From positions 1 through 12,108 of the forward strand of contig DMIY01000124.1 in NCBI GenBank assembly GCA_003457075.1: a stretch of DNA of 12,108 bases, in the 5' to 3' direction. Positions 1 to 8,991 of the stretch are shown here, one piece after another. The stretch comes from Desulfotomaculum sp. GTDB taxonomy: Bacteria > Bacillota > Desulfotomaculia > Desulfotomaculales > Nap2-2B. Position numbers and translations under genes: made by a program. Numbering within the stretch: the stretch's first letter is position 1; each line of letters begins with the position of its first letter. The notes beneath the pieces were generated by a model, which saw only the letters and a list, made by a program, of their open reading frames with translations, made no database searches and was not told the origin of the DNA.

Positions 1-1434
<1,434 letters not shown>

Positions 1435-1438
1435 TTAA

Positions 1439-4400
1439 CTATTCACTTTCATCCTCTTTATCCAGAACAGGGTTGTCTTCCAAAAATTTTTCCTGAGAAT
1501 CGTCTTCCTCATCTTCTTTGCCTTTGCAATCACCAGTTGAGATACCTTCATTATAAGCCGGTTCCTCAACATGCATATCCAGCCATAGATCTTTAGCAGC
1601 CTCCGTATTATCTTCTTCTGCTTCCTTAATCGCGATTTCTCCATCATTTTCCGAAAGAACTTTTACATCCAAACACAGACTTTGCAACTCTTTGACCAAT
1701 ACCTTAAATGATTCCGGCACCCCGGGTTCGGGCACATTTTCTCCCTTTACGATTGCCTCGTATGTTTTCAGCCTGCCTACCACGTCATCGGATTTAACGG
1801 TCAGAATTTCTTGCAAGGTATAGGCAGCACCATAGGCCTCCAGCGCCCACACCTCCATTTCACCAAAACGCTGGCCTCCAAACTGGGCCTTGCCTCCTAA
1901 GGGCTGTTGGGTGACCAGAGAATAAGGTCCTGTCGAACGGGCATGAATTTTATCGTCGACCAGGTGTGCCAGCTTAAGCATGTATACGTATCCGACTGTT
2001 ATAGGATTATCAAAAGGCTCTCCCGTCCGTCCATCACGCAAAGCAATTTTCCCGTTCTCGGGAAGGCCTGCCTTTTTTAAGAAATCCAGTATATCTCCTT
2101 CCACCGCTCCATTAAATACAGGAGTTGCGACAAAATAACCCATTACTTTGGCTGCCCAGCCCAGGTGAGCCTCCAGCACCTGTCCGAGGTTCATGCGGGA
2201 AGGTACACCAAGGGGATTTAATACGATCTCAACCGGCTCGCCACCGGGAAGAAAAGGCATATCCTCCTCCGCCATGATACGGGCAATAACTCCTTTATTA
2301 CCATGACGGCCGGCCATCTTATCTCCCTCAGAGATCTTCCGCTTCTGGGCAACGTAAGCACGAACCAGCCTGTTCACGCCAGGAAGCAACTCATCTCCAT
2401 TATTCCGGGAAAACACCTTTACATCTACAACCTTACCGCCTTCTCCATGCGGCACCCGCAATGAAGTATCCCGCACTTCCCGCGCTTTTTCGCCAAAAAT
2501 AGCCCGCAACAAACGCTCTTCAGCAGTCAGTTCGGTTTCACCTTTAGGTGTCACCTTGCCCACCAGTACATCACCAGGGCGAACTTCCGCACCTACACGG
2601 ATAATCCCCCGGTCGTCCAGATCCTTAAGAATATCCTCACCCACATTTGGAATATCGCGAGTGATCTCCTCTGGCCCAAGTTTTGTATCCCGGGCTTCAC
2701 ACTCGTATTCCTCGATGTGAATTGAGGTGAAATAATCCTCTTTAACCAGCTTTTCGCTAATCAGAATAGCATCCTCGTAATTAAATCCTTCCCAGGGCAT
2801 GAAGGCCACTAAAACATTACGGCCGAGAGCCAGTTCCCCATGGTCGGTAGAAGGACCGTCAGCAATTACGTGACCGGCTTCAACACGCTCTCCTTTTTTA
2901 ACAATAGCCTTCTGATTAATGCAGGTCCCCTGGTTAGAACGGTTAAACTTCAATAATTTATACGGAGGATCAACTGTACCTTGATCTGTGCGAATAAGAA
3001 TCTCGTTAGCCGTAACCCGTTTTACCATACCGCTATTTTTGGCAATAAGCGCCACTCCTGAATCACGGGCTATCTTGTATTCCACACCGGTACCTACCAG
3101 CGGCGCCTCGATCCTCACCAGCGGTACAGCCTGACGCTGCATATTGGCGCCCATCAAAGCACGATTGGCGTCATTGTGTTCAAGAAAAGGGATCAACGCA
3201 GACGCCACACTGAATACCTGTTTGGGAGAAACGTCCATGTAATCTACTTTACCGTCTGGAACCACAAGTATTTCCCCGCCGTAACGGGCAGCAACACGAC
3301 CCTTGAAATAACCATTTTCGTCAAGCGGCACGTTAGCCTGAGCAATAACCTTGTCTTCTTCCTCATCTGCCGTCAAATATACAATCTCCTCGGTGACCCG
3401 TCTATTTTCCTTATCCACCTTACGATAAGGGGTTTCTATAAAGCCGAAAGAATTAACCCGGGCAAAGCTGCTCAGCGAACCAATCAGACCGATGTTTGGA
3501 CCTTCAGGAGTTTCAATCGGACATATCCGCCCATAGTGAGAATGGTGGACATCCCGCACCTCAAAACCGGCCCGTTCACGGCTTAAACCACCCGGACCCA
3601 AGGCAGAAAGCCGGCGTTTATGAGTTAGCTCAGCCAGGGGGTTTGTCTGATCCATGAACTGGGATAACTGGCTGGAACCAAAAAACTCTTTTATCGCAGC
3701 TACCACCGGACGAATATTAATTAAAACTTGAGGAGTAATCACGTCTACATCCTGAATGGTCATGCGCTCCCGGATAACCCGCTCCATCCGGGCCAACCCG
3801 ATGCGAAACTGGTTTTGCAACAGTTCGCCCACCGAACGCACCCGCCGGTTACCAAGATGATCAATATCATCCACCTGGCCCTCCCCGTCCAGAAGCTTCA
3901 ATAAATACCTGATGGTTTCAATAATATCTGCATGTGTCAGTTCCCTGATAAATTCACGGTTCGAAGTTGCTCCCCGGCGCCACTGACGATCATCGCCCGG
4001 CTGATCTTTATCCCTGTATAAAAATCCGTGCTTGAGCTTCTTTTCTATCTTATAACGGCCGACATTAGCCAGATCATAACGCTTGGGATCGAAAAAGAGC
4101 AACTCCAGTAGGGCACGGGCACTTTCCACGGCAGGAGGTTCCCCGGGCCTGAGGCGCTTGTATATTTCTACCAGGGCTTCTTCTCCCGAATCTGTATTAT
4201 CCCGGGCCAGTGTGTCCTGGATATGAACGTTCTCATTAAACATACCAAGGATCCGGATGTTCGGGCCATAACCCAGGGCACGTACCAACACTGTGGCCGG
4301 AATCTTGCGTGTACGATCAACACGCACATAGATCTGATCATTAGCGTCTGTTTCAAACTCCAACCATGCGCCGCGGTTAGGTATAATAGTAGCAGTATAG

Positions 4401-4861
4401 AGCTTTTTGCCTGAAGAGTCTTGTTGCTCTCCAAAATAAACACCGGGTGAACGCACCAACTGGCTGACAATAACACGTTCTGCTCCGTTAATAACAAAAG
4501 TACCCTTTTCAGTCATCAGTGGAAGATCGCCCATAAATACTTCCTGTTCCTTGACCTCACCAGTATCCTTATTAATTAACCTTACTTTTACACGCAAAGG
4601 TGAAGAATAAGTAACGTCTCTTTCTTTACATTCTTCTTCGGAATATTTGGGTTCCCCCAGAATATAATCTAGAAACTCCAGTACCAGGCTACCTGTAAAA
4701 TCCTGAATGGGAGATACGCTATGGAAAACTTCCCGTAAGCCGTCATTCAAAAACCACTCAAAAGAACTCTTTTGGATCTCGATAAGATCAGGCAAGTCTA
4801 AAACTTCCTTAAGCTTAACAAAACTCCACCGTGTCCTGGAACCTGAATTTACAAGACTCAT
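1439..4861 (-). CDS. rpoB: DNA-directed RNA polymerase subunit beta
   Basis: Complete beta subunit of 1140 residues from the ATG at 4859-4861. The frame opens further to a TTG at 4912, but that has no ribosome site and would add 17 residues unlike the family; AAGGGGTG sits 13 bases before the ATG. The N-terminus ([20 protein letters not shown]) is typical. The rifampicin pocket ([11 protein letters not shown] from residue 395, [13 protein letters not shown] from 413) has the wild-type residues at the common resistance sites, including H414 and S419. The active-site block [13 protein letters not shown] is at 846-858, the anchor [15 protein letters not shown] at 890-904, and [20 protein letters not shown] near the C-terminus. 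The last 70 residues form a Glu/Asp-rich low-complexity tail, which varies between relatives. It is preceded by rplL and followed by rpoC. Confidence 0.98.
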   Translation of the reverse strand: MSLVNSGSRTRWSFVKLKEVLDLPDLIEIQKSSFEWFLNDGLREVFHSVSPIQDFTGSLVLEFLDYILGEPKYSEEECKERDVTYSSPLRVKVRLINKDTGEVKEQEVFMGDLPLMTEKGTFVINGAERVIVSQLVRSPGVYFGEQQDSSGKKLYTATIIPNRGAWLEFETDANDQIYVRVDRTRKIPATVLVRALGYGPNIRILGMFNENVHIQDTLARDNTDSGEEALVEIYKRLRPGEPPAVESARALLELLFFDPKRYDLANVGRYKIEKKLKHGFLYRDKDQPGDDRQWRRGATSNREFIRELTHADIIETIRYLLKLLDGEGQVDDIDHLGNRRVRSVGELLQNQFRIGLARMERVIRERMTIQDVDVITPQVLINIRPVVAAIKEFFGSSQLSQFMDQTNPLAELTHKRRLSALGPGGLSRERAGFEVRDVHHSHYGRICPIETPEGPNIGLIGSLSSFARVNSFGFIETPYRKVDKENRRVTEEIVYLTADEEEDKVIAQANVPLDENGYFKGRVAARYGGEILVVPDGKVDYMDVSPKQVFSVASALIPFLEHNDANRALMGANMQRQAVPLVRIEAPLVGTGVEYKIARDSGVALIAKNSGMVKRVTANEILIRTDQGTVDPPYKLLKFNRSNQGTCINQKAIVKKGERVEAGHVIADGPSTDHGELALGRNVLVAFMPWEGFNYEDAILISEKLVKEDYFTSIHIEEYECEARDTKLGPEEITRDIPNVGEDILKDLDDRGIIRVGAEVRPGDVLVGKVTPKGETELTAEERLLRAIFGEKAREVRDTSLRVPHGEGGKVVDVKVFSRNNGDELLPGVNRLVRAYVAQKRKISEGDKMAGRHGNKGVIARIMAEEDMPFLPGGEPVEIVLNPLGVPSRMNLGQVLEAHLGWAAKVMGYFVATPVFNGAVEGDILDFLKKAGLPENGKIALRDGRTGEPFDNPITVGYVYMLKLAHLVDDKIHARSTGPYSLVTQQPLGGKAQFGGQRFGEMEVWALEAYGAAYTLQEILTVKSDDVVGRLKTYEAIVKGENVPEPGVPESFKVLVKELQSLCLDVKVLSENDGEIAIKEAEEDNTEAAKDLWLDMHVEEPAYNEGISTGDCKGKEDEEDDSQEKFLEDNPVLDKEDESE

Positions 4862-5041
4862 CTTAAATCTACCACACCCCTTTGTAAAGCAACCCACCCA
4901 AAAGGCAAACAAGGAAAAGCCAGGCCCTGGTTAATTCCCATACCTCGCTTTTCTCTTAACCCTTAGAGCATTCCTATTAACATTATCTCCTAAAGCAGGC
5001 CACTGAATACCGCGTCTTTTGTATAAGACAGCTATTTTATA

Positions 5042-5070
5042 AGATTAGCATATCTTTACCTGGCTGTCAA
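5042..5070 (-). promoter_or_regulatory. Probable internal promoter for rpoBC between rplL and rpoB
   Basis: On the minus strand a perfect -35 TTGACA (5065-5070) is followed by a 17-base spacer and TAATCT (5042-5047), preceded by TGC, an extended -10 arrangement (TGn). The -10 itself matches the consensus at only three of six positions. Downstream there is a leader of about 180 bases before the rpoB ATG, with a small hairpin GTCTT-ATACAA-AAGAC at 5014-5029 and an 11-base palindrome CCAGGGCCTGG at 4920-4930. A separate promoter here would let polymerase genes be set independently of the stalk proteins. No strong intrinsic terminator was seen after rplL. Confidence 0.5.
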
Positions 5071-5095
5071 GAGCGATTTCTTTGATTTTATCTTG

Positions 5096-5482
5096 CTATT
5101 TTATCTCCACCCCGGCGCCCTGCTCCTCCAGCCTGGTCTTGATAACCTGGGCATCCTCCTTGCTAACTTTTTCCTTAACCGGCTTGGGGGCATTATCTAC
5201 CAGTTCTTTGGCCTCTTTAAGCCCGAGCCCGGTAATTTCCCGAACAACTTTAATCACGTTAATTTTCTTATCGCCCACAGAAGCTAAAATAACATCAAAC
5301 TCAGTTTGCTCTTCCTCTTCCACAGGCGCCTGGGCAACCGCAGCTCCAGCAACAGGACCAGCCATAGCCACTGGAGCAGCAGCGCTAACACCAAACTCAT
5401 CCTCGAACTTCTTTACCAGTTCGGCCAACTCCAACACAGTCAAACCCTTGACGATTTCTATAATTTCACTAATTTTGGACAT
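5096..5482 (-). CDS. rplL: 50S ribosomal protein L7/L12
   Basis: This 128-residue acidic stalk protein binds as dimers to L10 and recruits translation GTPases. Residues 1-32 form the dimerisation domain ([20 protein letters not shown] onward). Residues 33-58 are the Ala/Pro/Gly/Glu-rich flexible hinge. Residues 60-128 are the globular factor-binding domain, with [20 protein letters not shown] and the ending GAGVEIK typical of the family. The length is normal. AGGAGG at 5495-5500 lies 12 bases from the ATG, longer than usual, and the spacer contains the two-codon ORF ATG-GGA-TAA immediately before the true start. It lies 33 bases after rplJ, the standard order, and should share the L10-leader control. 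Confidence 0.97.
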   Translation of the reverse strand: MSKISEIIEIVKGLTVLELAELVKKFEDEFGVSAAAPVAMAGPVAGAAVAQAPVEEEEQTEFDVILASVGDKKINVIKVVREITGLGLKEAKELVDNAPKPVKEKVSKEDAQVIKTRLEEQGAGVEIK

Positions 5483-5515
5483 TTATCCCATTAGCCTCCT
5501 TAAATTAAAGATTTT

Positions 5516-6052
5516 TCAACCAGCGACATTGCCGGTTTTTTTAAGTTTGTGAATCGCATCCAGCACGTAAACCAGATTTCTGATCGACGCGTTAAAAACA
5601 TTGACCAGACCATACAGTGGCGCCTGCATACCACATACCACTTTACCCAACAACACTTCCCGAAAAGGCAATTCAGCCAATTGGAGGACTTCTTCACCCC
5701 GGATGATTTTTCCTTCCAATATACCAGCCTTGATTTCCAGTTGCTTAAATTCACGCGTCAAATCCACCATAACTTTAGCCGGCACAACCGGATCTCCCAA
5801 ACCAAAGGCAATAACCGTAGGACCCTCCAGGTAATGTTCCAGATCATCAAGGCCAATTTCACTGGCAGCAAGACGGGTAAGGGTATTCTTGGCTACCTTT
5901 AATTCGCTGTTTGATTCCCGAAGTTTACGCCGCAGCCTGGTCATGGCCGATACATCCAACCCCCGGTAATCAGCCAGGATCGTAACGTTACTGGCCTTTA
6001 GCTTTTCCCTGAGTTCATTTACTACTACCTGCTTTTTTTCTCTGGTAGACAT
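5516..6052 (-). CDS. rplJ: 50S ribosomal protein L10
   Basis: L10 anchors the L7/L12 dimers on 23S rRNA next to L11 and is the autogenous repressor of its own operon in bacteria studied. From the ATG the product has 178 residues. Family landmarks are MSTREKKQVVVNELREKLK at the N-terminus, ADYRGL at 27-32, LRRKLRE at 40-46 and AKNTLTRLAA at 54-63; the C-terminal helix that carries L7/L12 is near 150-173. The ATG start matches the normal family N-terminus. However, its nearest purine tract AAAGGA (6066-6071) is 13 bases away, while the much better AGGAGGT (6083-6089) is 6 bases from an in-frame ATT at 6074-6076 that would add eight residues. Identity is certain; the start is open. Confidence 0.96.
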   Translation of the reverse strand: MSTREKKQVVVNELREKLKASNVTILADYRGLDVSAMTRLRRKLRESNSELKVAKNTLTRLAASEIGLDDLEHYLEGPTVIAFGLGDPVVPAKVMVDLTREFKQLEIKAGILEGKIIRGEEVLQLAELPFREVLLGKVVCGMQAPLYGLVNVFNASIRNLVYVLDAIHKLKKTGNVAG

Positions 6053-6082
6053 CTTTTTAATAGATTCCTTTCTAATATTAAC

Positions 6083-6089
6083 ACCTCCT
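6083..6089 (-). promoter_or_regulatory. Strong ribosome-binding site ahead of rplJ, displaced from its ATG
   Basis: AGGAGGT on the minus strand ends 30 bases before the rplJ ATG. The codon at ideal distance (6-base spacer) is ATT at 6074-6076, in frame with rplJ and separated from the ATG by seven sense codons (Arg-Lys-Glu-Ser-Ile-Lys-Lys). It sits just downstream of the L10-leader attenuator, so initiation here is the likely regulated step. Confidence 0.55.
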
Positions 6090-6095
6090 TAGAAA

Positions 6096-6133
6096 ATTAA
6101 AATACAACAGGCCTTTAGTAACAACCAAAGGCC
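6096..6133 (-). terminator. Attenuator/intrinsic terminator hairpin in the rplJ leader
   Basis: GGCCTTTGGT (6124-6133), loop TGTT and ACTAAAGGCC (6110-6119) form a 10-base-pair stem with one G-U pair on the minus strand, followed by the T-rich stretch TGTTGTATTTTAATTTT. The T tract is interrupted, which suits conditional rather than full termination. Its position between the L10-binding structure and the rplJ ribosome site is that expected of L10-controlled attenuation. Confidence 0.75.
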
Positions 6134-6230
6134 CGCCGTTTATACAAAGAGAAACAGCTTTAAAGTTGATCAAGGCCTCGGTTGGCGGTTGTGCACCCTT
6201 AAGTCTATACGACACCAACTGTCTACAGCT
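6096..6230 (-). ncRNA. Ribosomal protein L10 leader (autoregulatory mRNA element)
   Basis: The 203 bases between rplA and rplJ hold no gene but carry the hallmarks of the bacterial L10 leader. On the minus strand GTAGACAGTTGGTG (around 6213-6226) is followed by CTTAAGG and then CCGCCAACCGAGGC, so that TTGG and CCAA can close the stem, and the invariant-looking tail CCGAGG is present. This RNA is bound by L10 (with L7/L12) and controls rplJL expression, in Gram-positives through premature termination. An attenuator hairpin lies directly downstream. Recognition is by eye; the element boundaries are approximate. A covariance-model scan for L10_leader should decide. Confidence 0.82.
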
Positions 6231-6255
6231 TGCATATTAATCATCCCAGCTTCAA

Positions 6256-6954
6256 TCAAGCTGAAAGCTTCAGTGCATTTACCTTAATTCCTGGTCCCAT
6301 CGTTGAACACACGTAAACTCCCTTGACATATTGGCCCTTAGCTGCAGCCGGTTTTATTTTCACCAACTGCTCCAACAAGGCCTGAAAATTCTCCGCCAGT
6401 TTCTCAGTGACAAAAGAAACCTTGCCTATCGGCACGTGAATAATACCGGCCTTATCCACCCGGTACTCAATTTTACCAGCCTTGACCTCCTGGACTGCCC
6501 GGGCCACATCAGGAGTGACAGTGCCCGTCTTCGGGTTGGGCATAAGGCCCCTCGGACCAAGAATACGCCCCAGCTTGCTAACCAGACTCATCATATCCGG
6601 AGTCGCAATAGCTACCTCAAAACCCAGCCAGCCTTCCTGTTGAATCCTGGCTACCATATCCTCAGCGCCTACAAAGTCAGCGCCTGCATCAAGAGCTTCC
6701 TTTGCTTTATCGTCCCTGGCAAAAACAAGCACTGAACGTGTTTTACCCGTGCCGTGAGGCAATACCATTGCTCCCCGTATTTGTTGATCAGCATGACGTG
6801 GATCCACACCCAATTTAACTACAGTTTCCACAGTCTCATCAAACCTGGCGCTGGCCAGTTTTTTCACCAATTCCAGGGCTTCCTCGGGATTATAAAGGAT
6901 ATTCCGATCAACCTGCTTGCTGGCTTCCTGATGCTTTTTCCCTCGTTTCGGCAT
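6256..6954 (-). CDS. rplA: 50S ribosomal protein L1
   Basis: L1 builds the mobile arm of the large subunit at the E site and assists release of deacylated tRNA. The product is 232 residues, the normal length. The N-terminus [11 protein letters not shown] is typical. The family signature [19 protein letters not shown] is at residues 128-146, and the C-terminal part has [15 protein letters not shown], which belongs to the rRNA-binding domain. Start: ATG 17 bases after the rplK stop, with AAGGGGTGAG overlapping that stop, so the two are probably translationally coupled. In well-studied bacteria L1 represses rplKA by binding its own mRNA; I could not identify such a binding site here with confidence. 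Confidence 0.97.
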   Translation of the reverse strand: MPKRGKKHQEASKQVDRNILYNPEEALELVKKLASARFDETVETVVKLGVDPRHADQQIRGAMVLPHGTGKTRSVLVFARDDKAKEALDAGADFVGAEDMVARIQQEGWLGFEVAIATPDMMSLVSKLGRILGPRGLMPNPKTGTVTPDVARAVQEVKAGKIEYRVDKAGIIHVPIGKVSFVTEKLAENFQALLEQLVKIKPAAAKGQYVKGVYVCSTMGPGIKVNALKLSA

Positions 6955-6971
6955 TTGATTAATCTCACCCC

Positions 6972-7397
6972 TTAAACTACTTCAATACCCATGCTCCGGG
7001 CAGTGCCTTCGATCATCCGGACGGCTGCTTCTATAGAATTAGCATTAAGATCCTGCATCTTGCTCTGTGCAATTTCCTGAACTTTAGAAAGAGATACCCG
7101 GGCTACTTTTTTCCTGTTGGGTTCGCCTGACGCTTTTTCAATATTGGCTGCTTTCTTAAGCAATACCGATGCCGGCGGCGTTTTACAGACAAAAGAAAAA
7201 CTTCTATCCTCATAAACGGTGATTTCCACCGGTACAATCAAACCAGCCTGAGCGGCAGTCCGCTCATTATTCTCCTTGACAAAGGCCATAATATTCACCC
7301 CGTGCTGGCCCAGGGCAGGACCTACAGGTGGGGCCGGCGTCGCCTTGCCAGCCGGAACCTGCAGTTTAACCACTACCATCACCTTTTTTCTGGCCAA
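6972..7397 (-). CDS. rplK: 50S ribosomal protein L11
   Basis: L11 forms the GTPase-associated centre with L10 and 23S rRNA, and is needed for stringent signalling in species where that was tested. The 141 residues are full length. The Pro-rich N-terminal domain ([19 protein letters not shown], residues 15-33) is the thiostrepton-interface region, and the C-terminal signature [20 protein letters not shown] spans 116-135. The start is a TTG (7395-7397), supported by AAGGAGGT with a 7-base spacer and by the family N-terminus MARKK; the next ATG lies inside the first strand. It is separated from nusG by 95 bases that hold the nusG relic tail and an AT-rich stretch, with no clear promoter. Confidence 0.97.
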   Translation of the reverse strand: MARKKVMVVVKLQVPAGKATPAPPVGPALGQHGVNIMAFVKENNERTAAQAGLIVPVEITVYEDRSFSFVCKTPPASVLLKKAANIEKASGEPNRKKVARVSLSKVQEIAQSKMQDLNANSIEAAVRMIEGTARSMGIEVV

Positions 7398-7468
7398 CTA
7401 TAACACCTCCTTGCAAAAAATAAATTTAACCTCATACCTAAAGAGCAATTAATTTCTTTTCCTTAATT

Positions 7469-7495
7469 CTAACTTATTTTTTCCACCTGGGACTA
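7469..7495 (-). other. Relic codons of the NusG C-terminus after a premature TAG
   Basis: The nusG frame ends ...Val-Glu-Leu-Asp-TAG. The next codons in the same frame are TCC CAG GTG GAA AAA ATA AGT and then TAG, reading SQVEKIS. The family normally ends VELDFSQVEK followed by one or two residues, so the TAG occupies the Phe position and the missing last strand of the KOW domain is still written in the DNA. Seen directly in the sequence; the reading as a nonsense mutation is inference from family knowledge. Confidence 0.8.
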
Positions 7496-8008
7496 ATCTA
7501 ATTCTACAGGAGTATCCCGGCCAAACATAGAGATCTTAACCCTCAGTTTATACTTATCAGGATGAACTTCTTCCACAACACCAATAAAATCCTCAAAAGG
7601 CCCGGACTTAACCCGTATATTCTGACCAACTGCCAGATCTACACGGGTCTTAATCTCCTCCACGCCCATCTGGCGCATAATCTGCACCGCTTCATCTTCA
7701 GTCAGCGGGATAGGCTTAGAACCGGAACCAACAAAACCAGTCACCCCGGGAGTATTGCGCACCACATACCAGGAATCATCGCCCATTACCATCTCCACCA
7801 GCACATAACCGGGGAAGATCTTTCTCTTGTTGACCCGCTTTTTCCCATCCTTTATTTCTAATTCGTCCTCCACGGGAACAATAATACCAAAAATCTTATC
7901 CTCCATATTCATGGACTCTTTCCGTTTTTCCAGGTTGGCTTTTACCTTGTTTTCATACCCGGAATAAGTATGTACGACATACCATCTTTGATCCAACTGT
8001 TTATCCAT
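7493..8008 (-). CDS. nusG: Transcription termination/antitermination factor NusG, C-terminus shortened by TAG
   Basis: NusG binds the polymerase clamp and modulates pausing, and can link polymerase to Rho or to ribosomal S10. The 171 residues show the NGN domain (RWYVVHTYSGYENKVKANL at 8-26, KIFPGYVLVEM at 63-73, TPGVTGFVG at 86-94) and a KOW domain from about residue 125 (VGQNIRVKSGPFEDFIGVV, then FGRDTPVELD). The protein stops at D171, about eight residues short of relatives, and the missing codons lie directly downstream. The loss would remove the last beta strand of the KOW barrel, the partner-binding domain. The ATG has GGGGTG 8 bases upstream; a stronger AGGAGG lies 30 bases upstream. 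It follows secE by 43 bases. Identity is certain; whether the stop is real or a sequencing error is open. Confidence 0.95.
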   Translation of the reverse strand: MDKQLDQRWYVVHTYSGYENKVKANLEKRKESMNMEDKIFGIIVPVEDELEIKDGKKRVNKRKIFPGYVLVEMVMGDDSWYVVRNTPGVTGFVGSGSKPIPLTEDEAVQIMRQMGVEEIKTRVDLAVGQNIRVKSGPFEDFIGVVEEVHPDKYKLRVKISMFGRDTPVELD

Positions 8009-8024
8009 AAGAAGGGCACCCCAT
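8001..8024 (-). other. Seven-codon leader ORF overlapping the nusG start
   Basis: ATG GGG TGC CCT TCT TAT GGA TAA (product MGCPSYG) overlaps the first 8 bases of nusG in another frame. The strong AGGAGG at 8039-8044 is 14 bases from this ATG and 30 from the nusG ATG, with a run of seven G between. It could couple nusG translation to the leader or simply be chance. Confidence 0.25.
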
Positions 8025-8051
8025 TTAAGGCCCCCCCACCTCCTAAAGGCA

Positions 8052-8384
8052 TTACTTCAGAATTAACTGTAAAAGCCGGCTGAGAAGTGAATCAAAAACC
8101 CAGATCAGCACTCCTACTACAGCCACTGCAACCAGAACCACTCCAGTATAAATAGCAACTTCCCGGCGGCCGGGCCAGTGAACCTTTTTTAGCTCATTAT
8201 AGACGGCTTTGAAGTACTTTTTCCCCTCTTCCAGGTAGTTGACTCTTTCTTTTTTCGGCGCCAGTTGTTTCCGATCACTCTTAGCAGGCGCCTTCTTAGA
8301 ACCAGCTTCCTGCTTTTTAAGCCCAAGACCACTTTTGGTTGCAGTTCGTTTCACAGAATTACCCTTTTTTACCTGGCTACCCAT
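8052..8384 (-). CDS. secE: Preprotein translocase subunit SecE
   Basis: SecE is the essential clamp of the SecYEG channel in the cytoplasmic membrane. From the ATG at 8382-8384 it has 110 residues. The frame also opens with a GTG at 8391-8393, but AAGGA is 10 bases from the ATG and only one from the GTG, so the ATG is preferred. Residues 1-47 are a Lys/Ala/Ser-rich basic, probably disordered extension. The amphipathic helix and conserved motif ELKKVHWPGRREV lie at 64-76, and one membrane segment spans about 77-98 (IYTGVVLVAVAVVGVLIWVF). This single-TM form is the common one outside proteobacteria such as E. coli; the basic extension is frequent in clostridial relatives. It sits between rpmG and nusG, the usual place. 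Confidence 0.95.
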   Translation of the reverse strand: MGSQVKKGNSVKRTATKSGLGLKKQEAGSKKAPAKSDRKQLAPKKERVNYLEEGKKYFKAVYNELKKVHWPGRREVAIYTGVVLVAVAVVGVLIWVFDSLLSRLLQLILK

Positions 8385-8452
8385 ACTGGCCACATCCTTA
8401 ACTTAAAAACTAAAAAGTCTTTCCCTTGAAGCAAACAACCTTTTGTAAAAAA

Positions 8453-8602
8453 TTAGCGAGTTTCCTTATGCAAAGTATGGATATGGCAATACCTGCAATA
8501 CTTCTTCATTTCAATCCGGCCAGGATCGTTCTTCTTGTTCTTGGCTGTAGTATAATTCCGCCGTTTACATTCGCCGCAGGCCAGTGTAACCAATACACGC
8601 AT
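8453..8602 (-). CDS. rpmG: 50S ribosomal protein L33
   Basis: This 49-residue ribosomal protein is a zinc-ribbon type L33. The N-terminus [19 protein letters not shown] and the C-terminal [17 protein letters not shown] give the two cysteine pairs C9/C12 and C36/C39, the zinc-binding form. The frame extends upstream to 8698, but the ATG at 8600-8602 is preceded by GAGAGGA about 10 bases away, matches the family start, and lies downstream of the promoter, whereas the longer version would start inside the promoter. The small gene directly before secE and nusG is a common Bacillota arrangement and marks the head of the operon here. The stop is followed by 68 bases to secE. Confidence 0.95.
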   Translation of the reverse strand: MRVLVTLACGECKRRNYTTAKNKKNDPGRIEMKKYCRYCHIHTLHKETR

Positions 8603-8666
8603 CAGTGTCTCATCCTCTCGCTTTAACCAATAAACAACTACCTTTTGCTGGTTGATGACCTCTACT

Positions 8667-8695
8667 AATTTATCATAAGCTATATCAGATGTCAA
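8667..8695 (-). promoter_or_regulatory. Promoter of the rpmG-secE-nusG operon
   Basis: On the minus strand a consensus -35 TTGACA (8690-8695) is followed by exactly 17 bases and TAAATT (8667-8672), four of six matches to the -10 consensus. The implied start point is near 8660, giving a short untranslated leader of about 58 bases to the rpmG ATG. It is the best promoter in the window and suits a vegetative sigma factor with strong, growth-linked expression. The stop codon of the small ORF at 8685-8852 lies just downstream of the -35. Confidence 0.75.
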
Positions 8696-8852
8696 CACTT
8701 GCCCCTAAAGTGGCCGGAATACCCGAACTACCTGTAGCCATAGCCCTGCGTATTATATAGAAAGACAGGGCGGAACAAATTTCATTTACATCGAAAACGG
8801 CCGCCTTCGTTCCAACCCAAATGTCATCCATAGTGAGTCGGAACTTACCCAT
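8685..8852 (-). CDS. Small hypothetical ORF, 55 residues, unrecognised
   Basis: I do not recognise this protein. The ATG at 8850-8852 is followed by 54 further sense codons and TGA. It begins [16 protein letters not shown], has a single Cys within [15 protein letters not shown], and ends [14 protein letters not shown]; no signal peptide or membrane segment is evident. AGGA lies about 8 bases before the ATG, an acceptable ribosome site, and the residue mix looks protein-like. Against it: it is short, no family is apparent, the complementary strand is open in the same triplets, and its 3' end runs into the rpmG promoter. It starts 139 bases after the nth stop and could be the last gene of that operon, a remnant of a longer gene, or chance. 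Confidence 0.3.
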   Translation of the reverse strand: MGKFRLTMDDIWVGTKAAVFDVNEICSALSFYIIRRAMATGSSGIPATLGASVDI

Positions 8853-8991
8853 TGGGGCATTCCTACTGCTATCAGTTTACTGGGAGGATTAAGTTTAGGG
8901 GGTTCTCTTTTCATTGGTTGCTTCAGGAGGAATAACCAGTGCCACAGAAGCAACAAAAACACAAGCGATGGAAGCAATAATGGAAATAGCA
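8853..8991 (-). other. Spacer between nth and the small ORF, nothing clear
   Basis: I see no RNA gene and no intrinsic terminator for the thrS-coaD-nth transcript here. A minus-strand ATG overlaps the nth stop (TGATG) and opens a 68-residue Leu/Trp-rich frame to 8786. Another frame reads TDAISIIASIACVFVASVAL in the same register as the small ORF, but lacks a start and is cut by three stops. The pattern could be the wreck of a small membrane-protein gene. Confidence 0.35.

Noticed and set aside
3176..3586. 136-residue plus-strand ORF inside rpoB
   Set aside because: Antisense to a highly conserved part of rpoB with no independent support.
4862..4912. Upstream TTG start extending RpoB by 17 residues
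   Set aside because: No ribosome site before the TTG, the extra residues are unlike RpoB N-termini, and the ATG at 4861 has AAGGGGTG and a typical sequence.
6229..6257. Promoter TTGATT-N17-TATGCA after rplA for rplJL
   Set aside because: Both boxes are weak matches and overlap the rplA stop; not enough to call.
8385..8393. GTG start extending SecE by three residues
   Set aside because: The Shine-Dalgarno would be one base from the GTG; the ATG at 8384 has proper spacing.
8603..8700. tRNA gene ahead of rpmG, common in related genomes
   Set aside because: No cloverleaf could be built; only a promoter and a short leader with a weak AACCA/TGGTT pairing are present.
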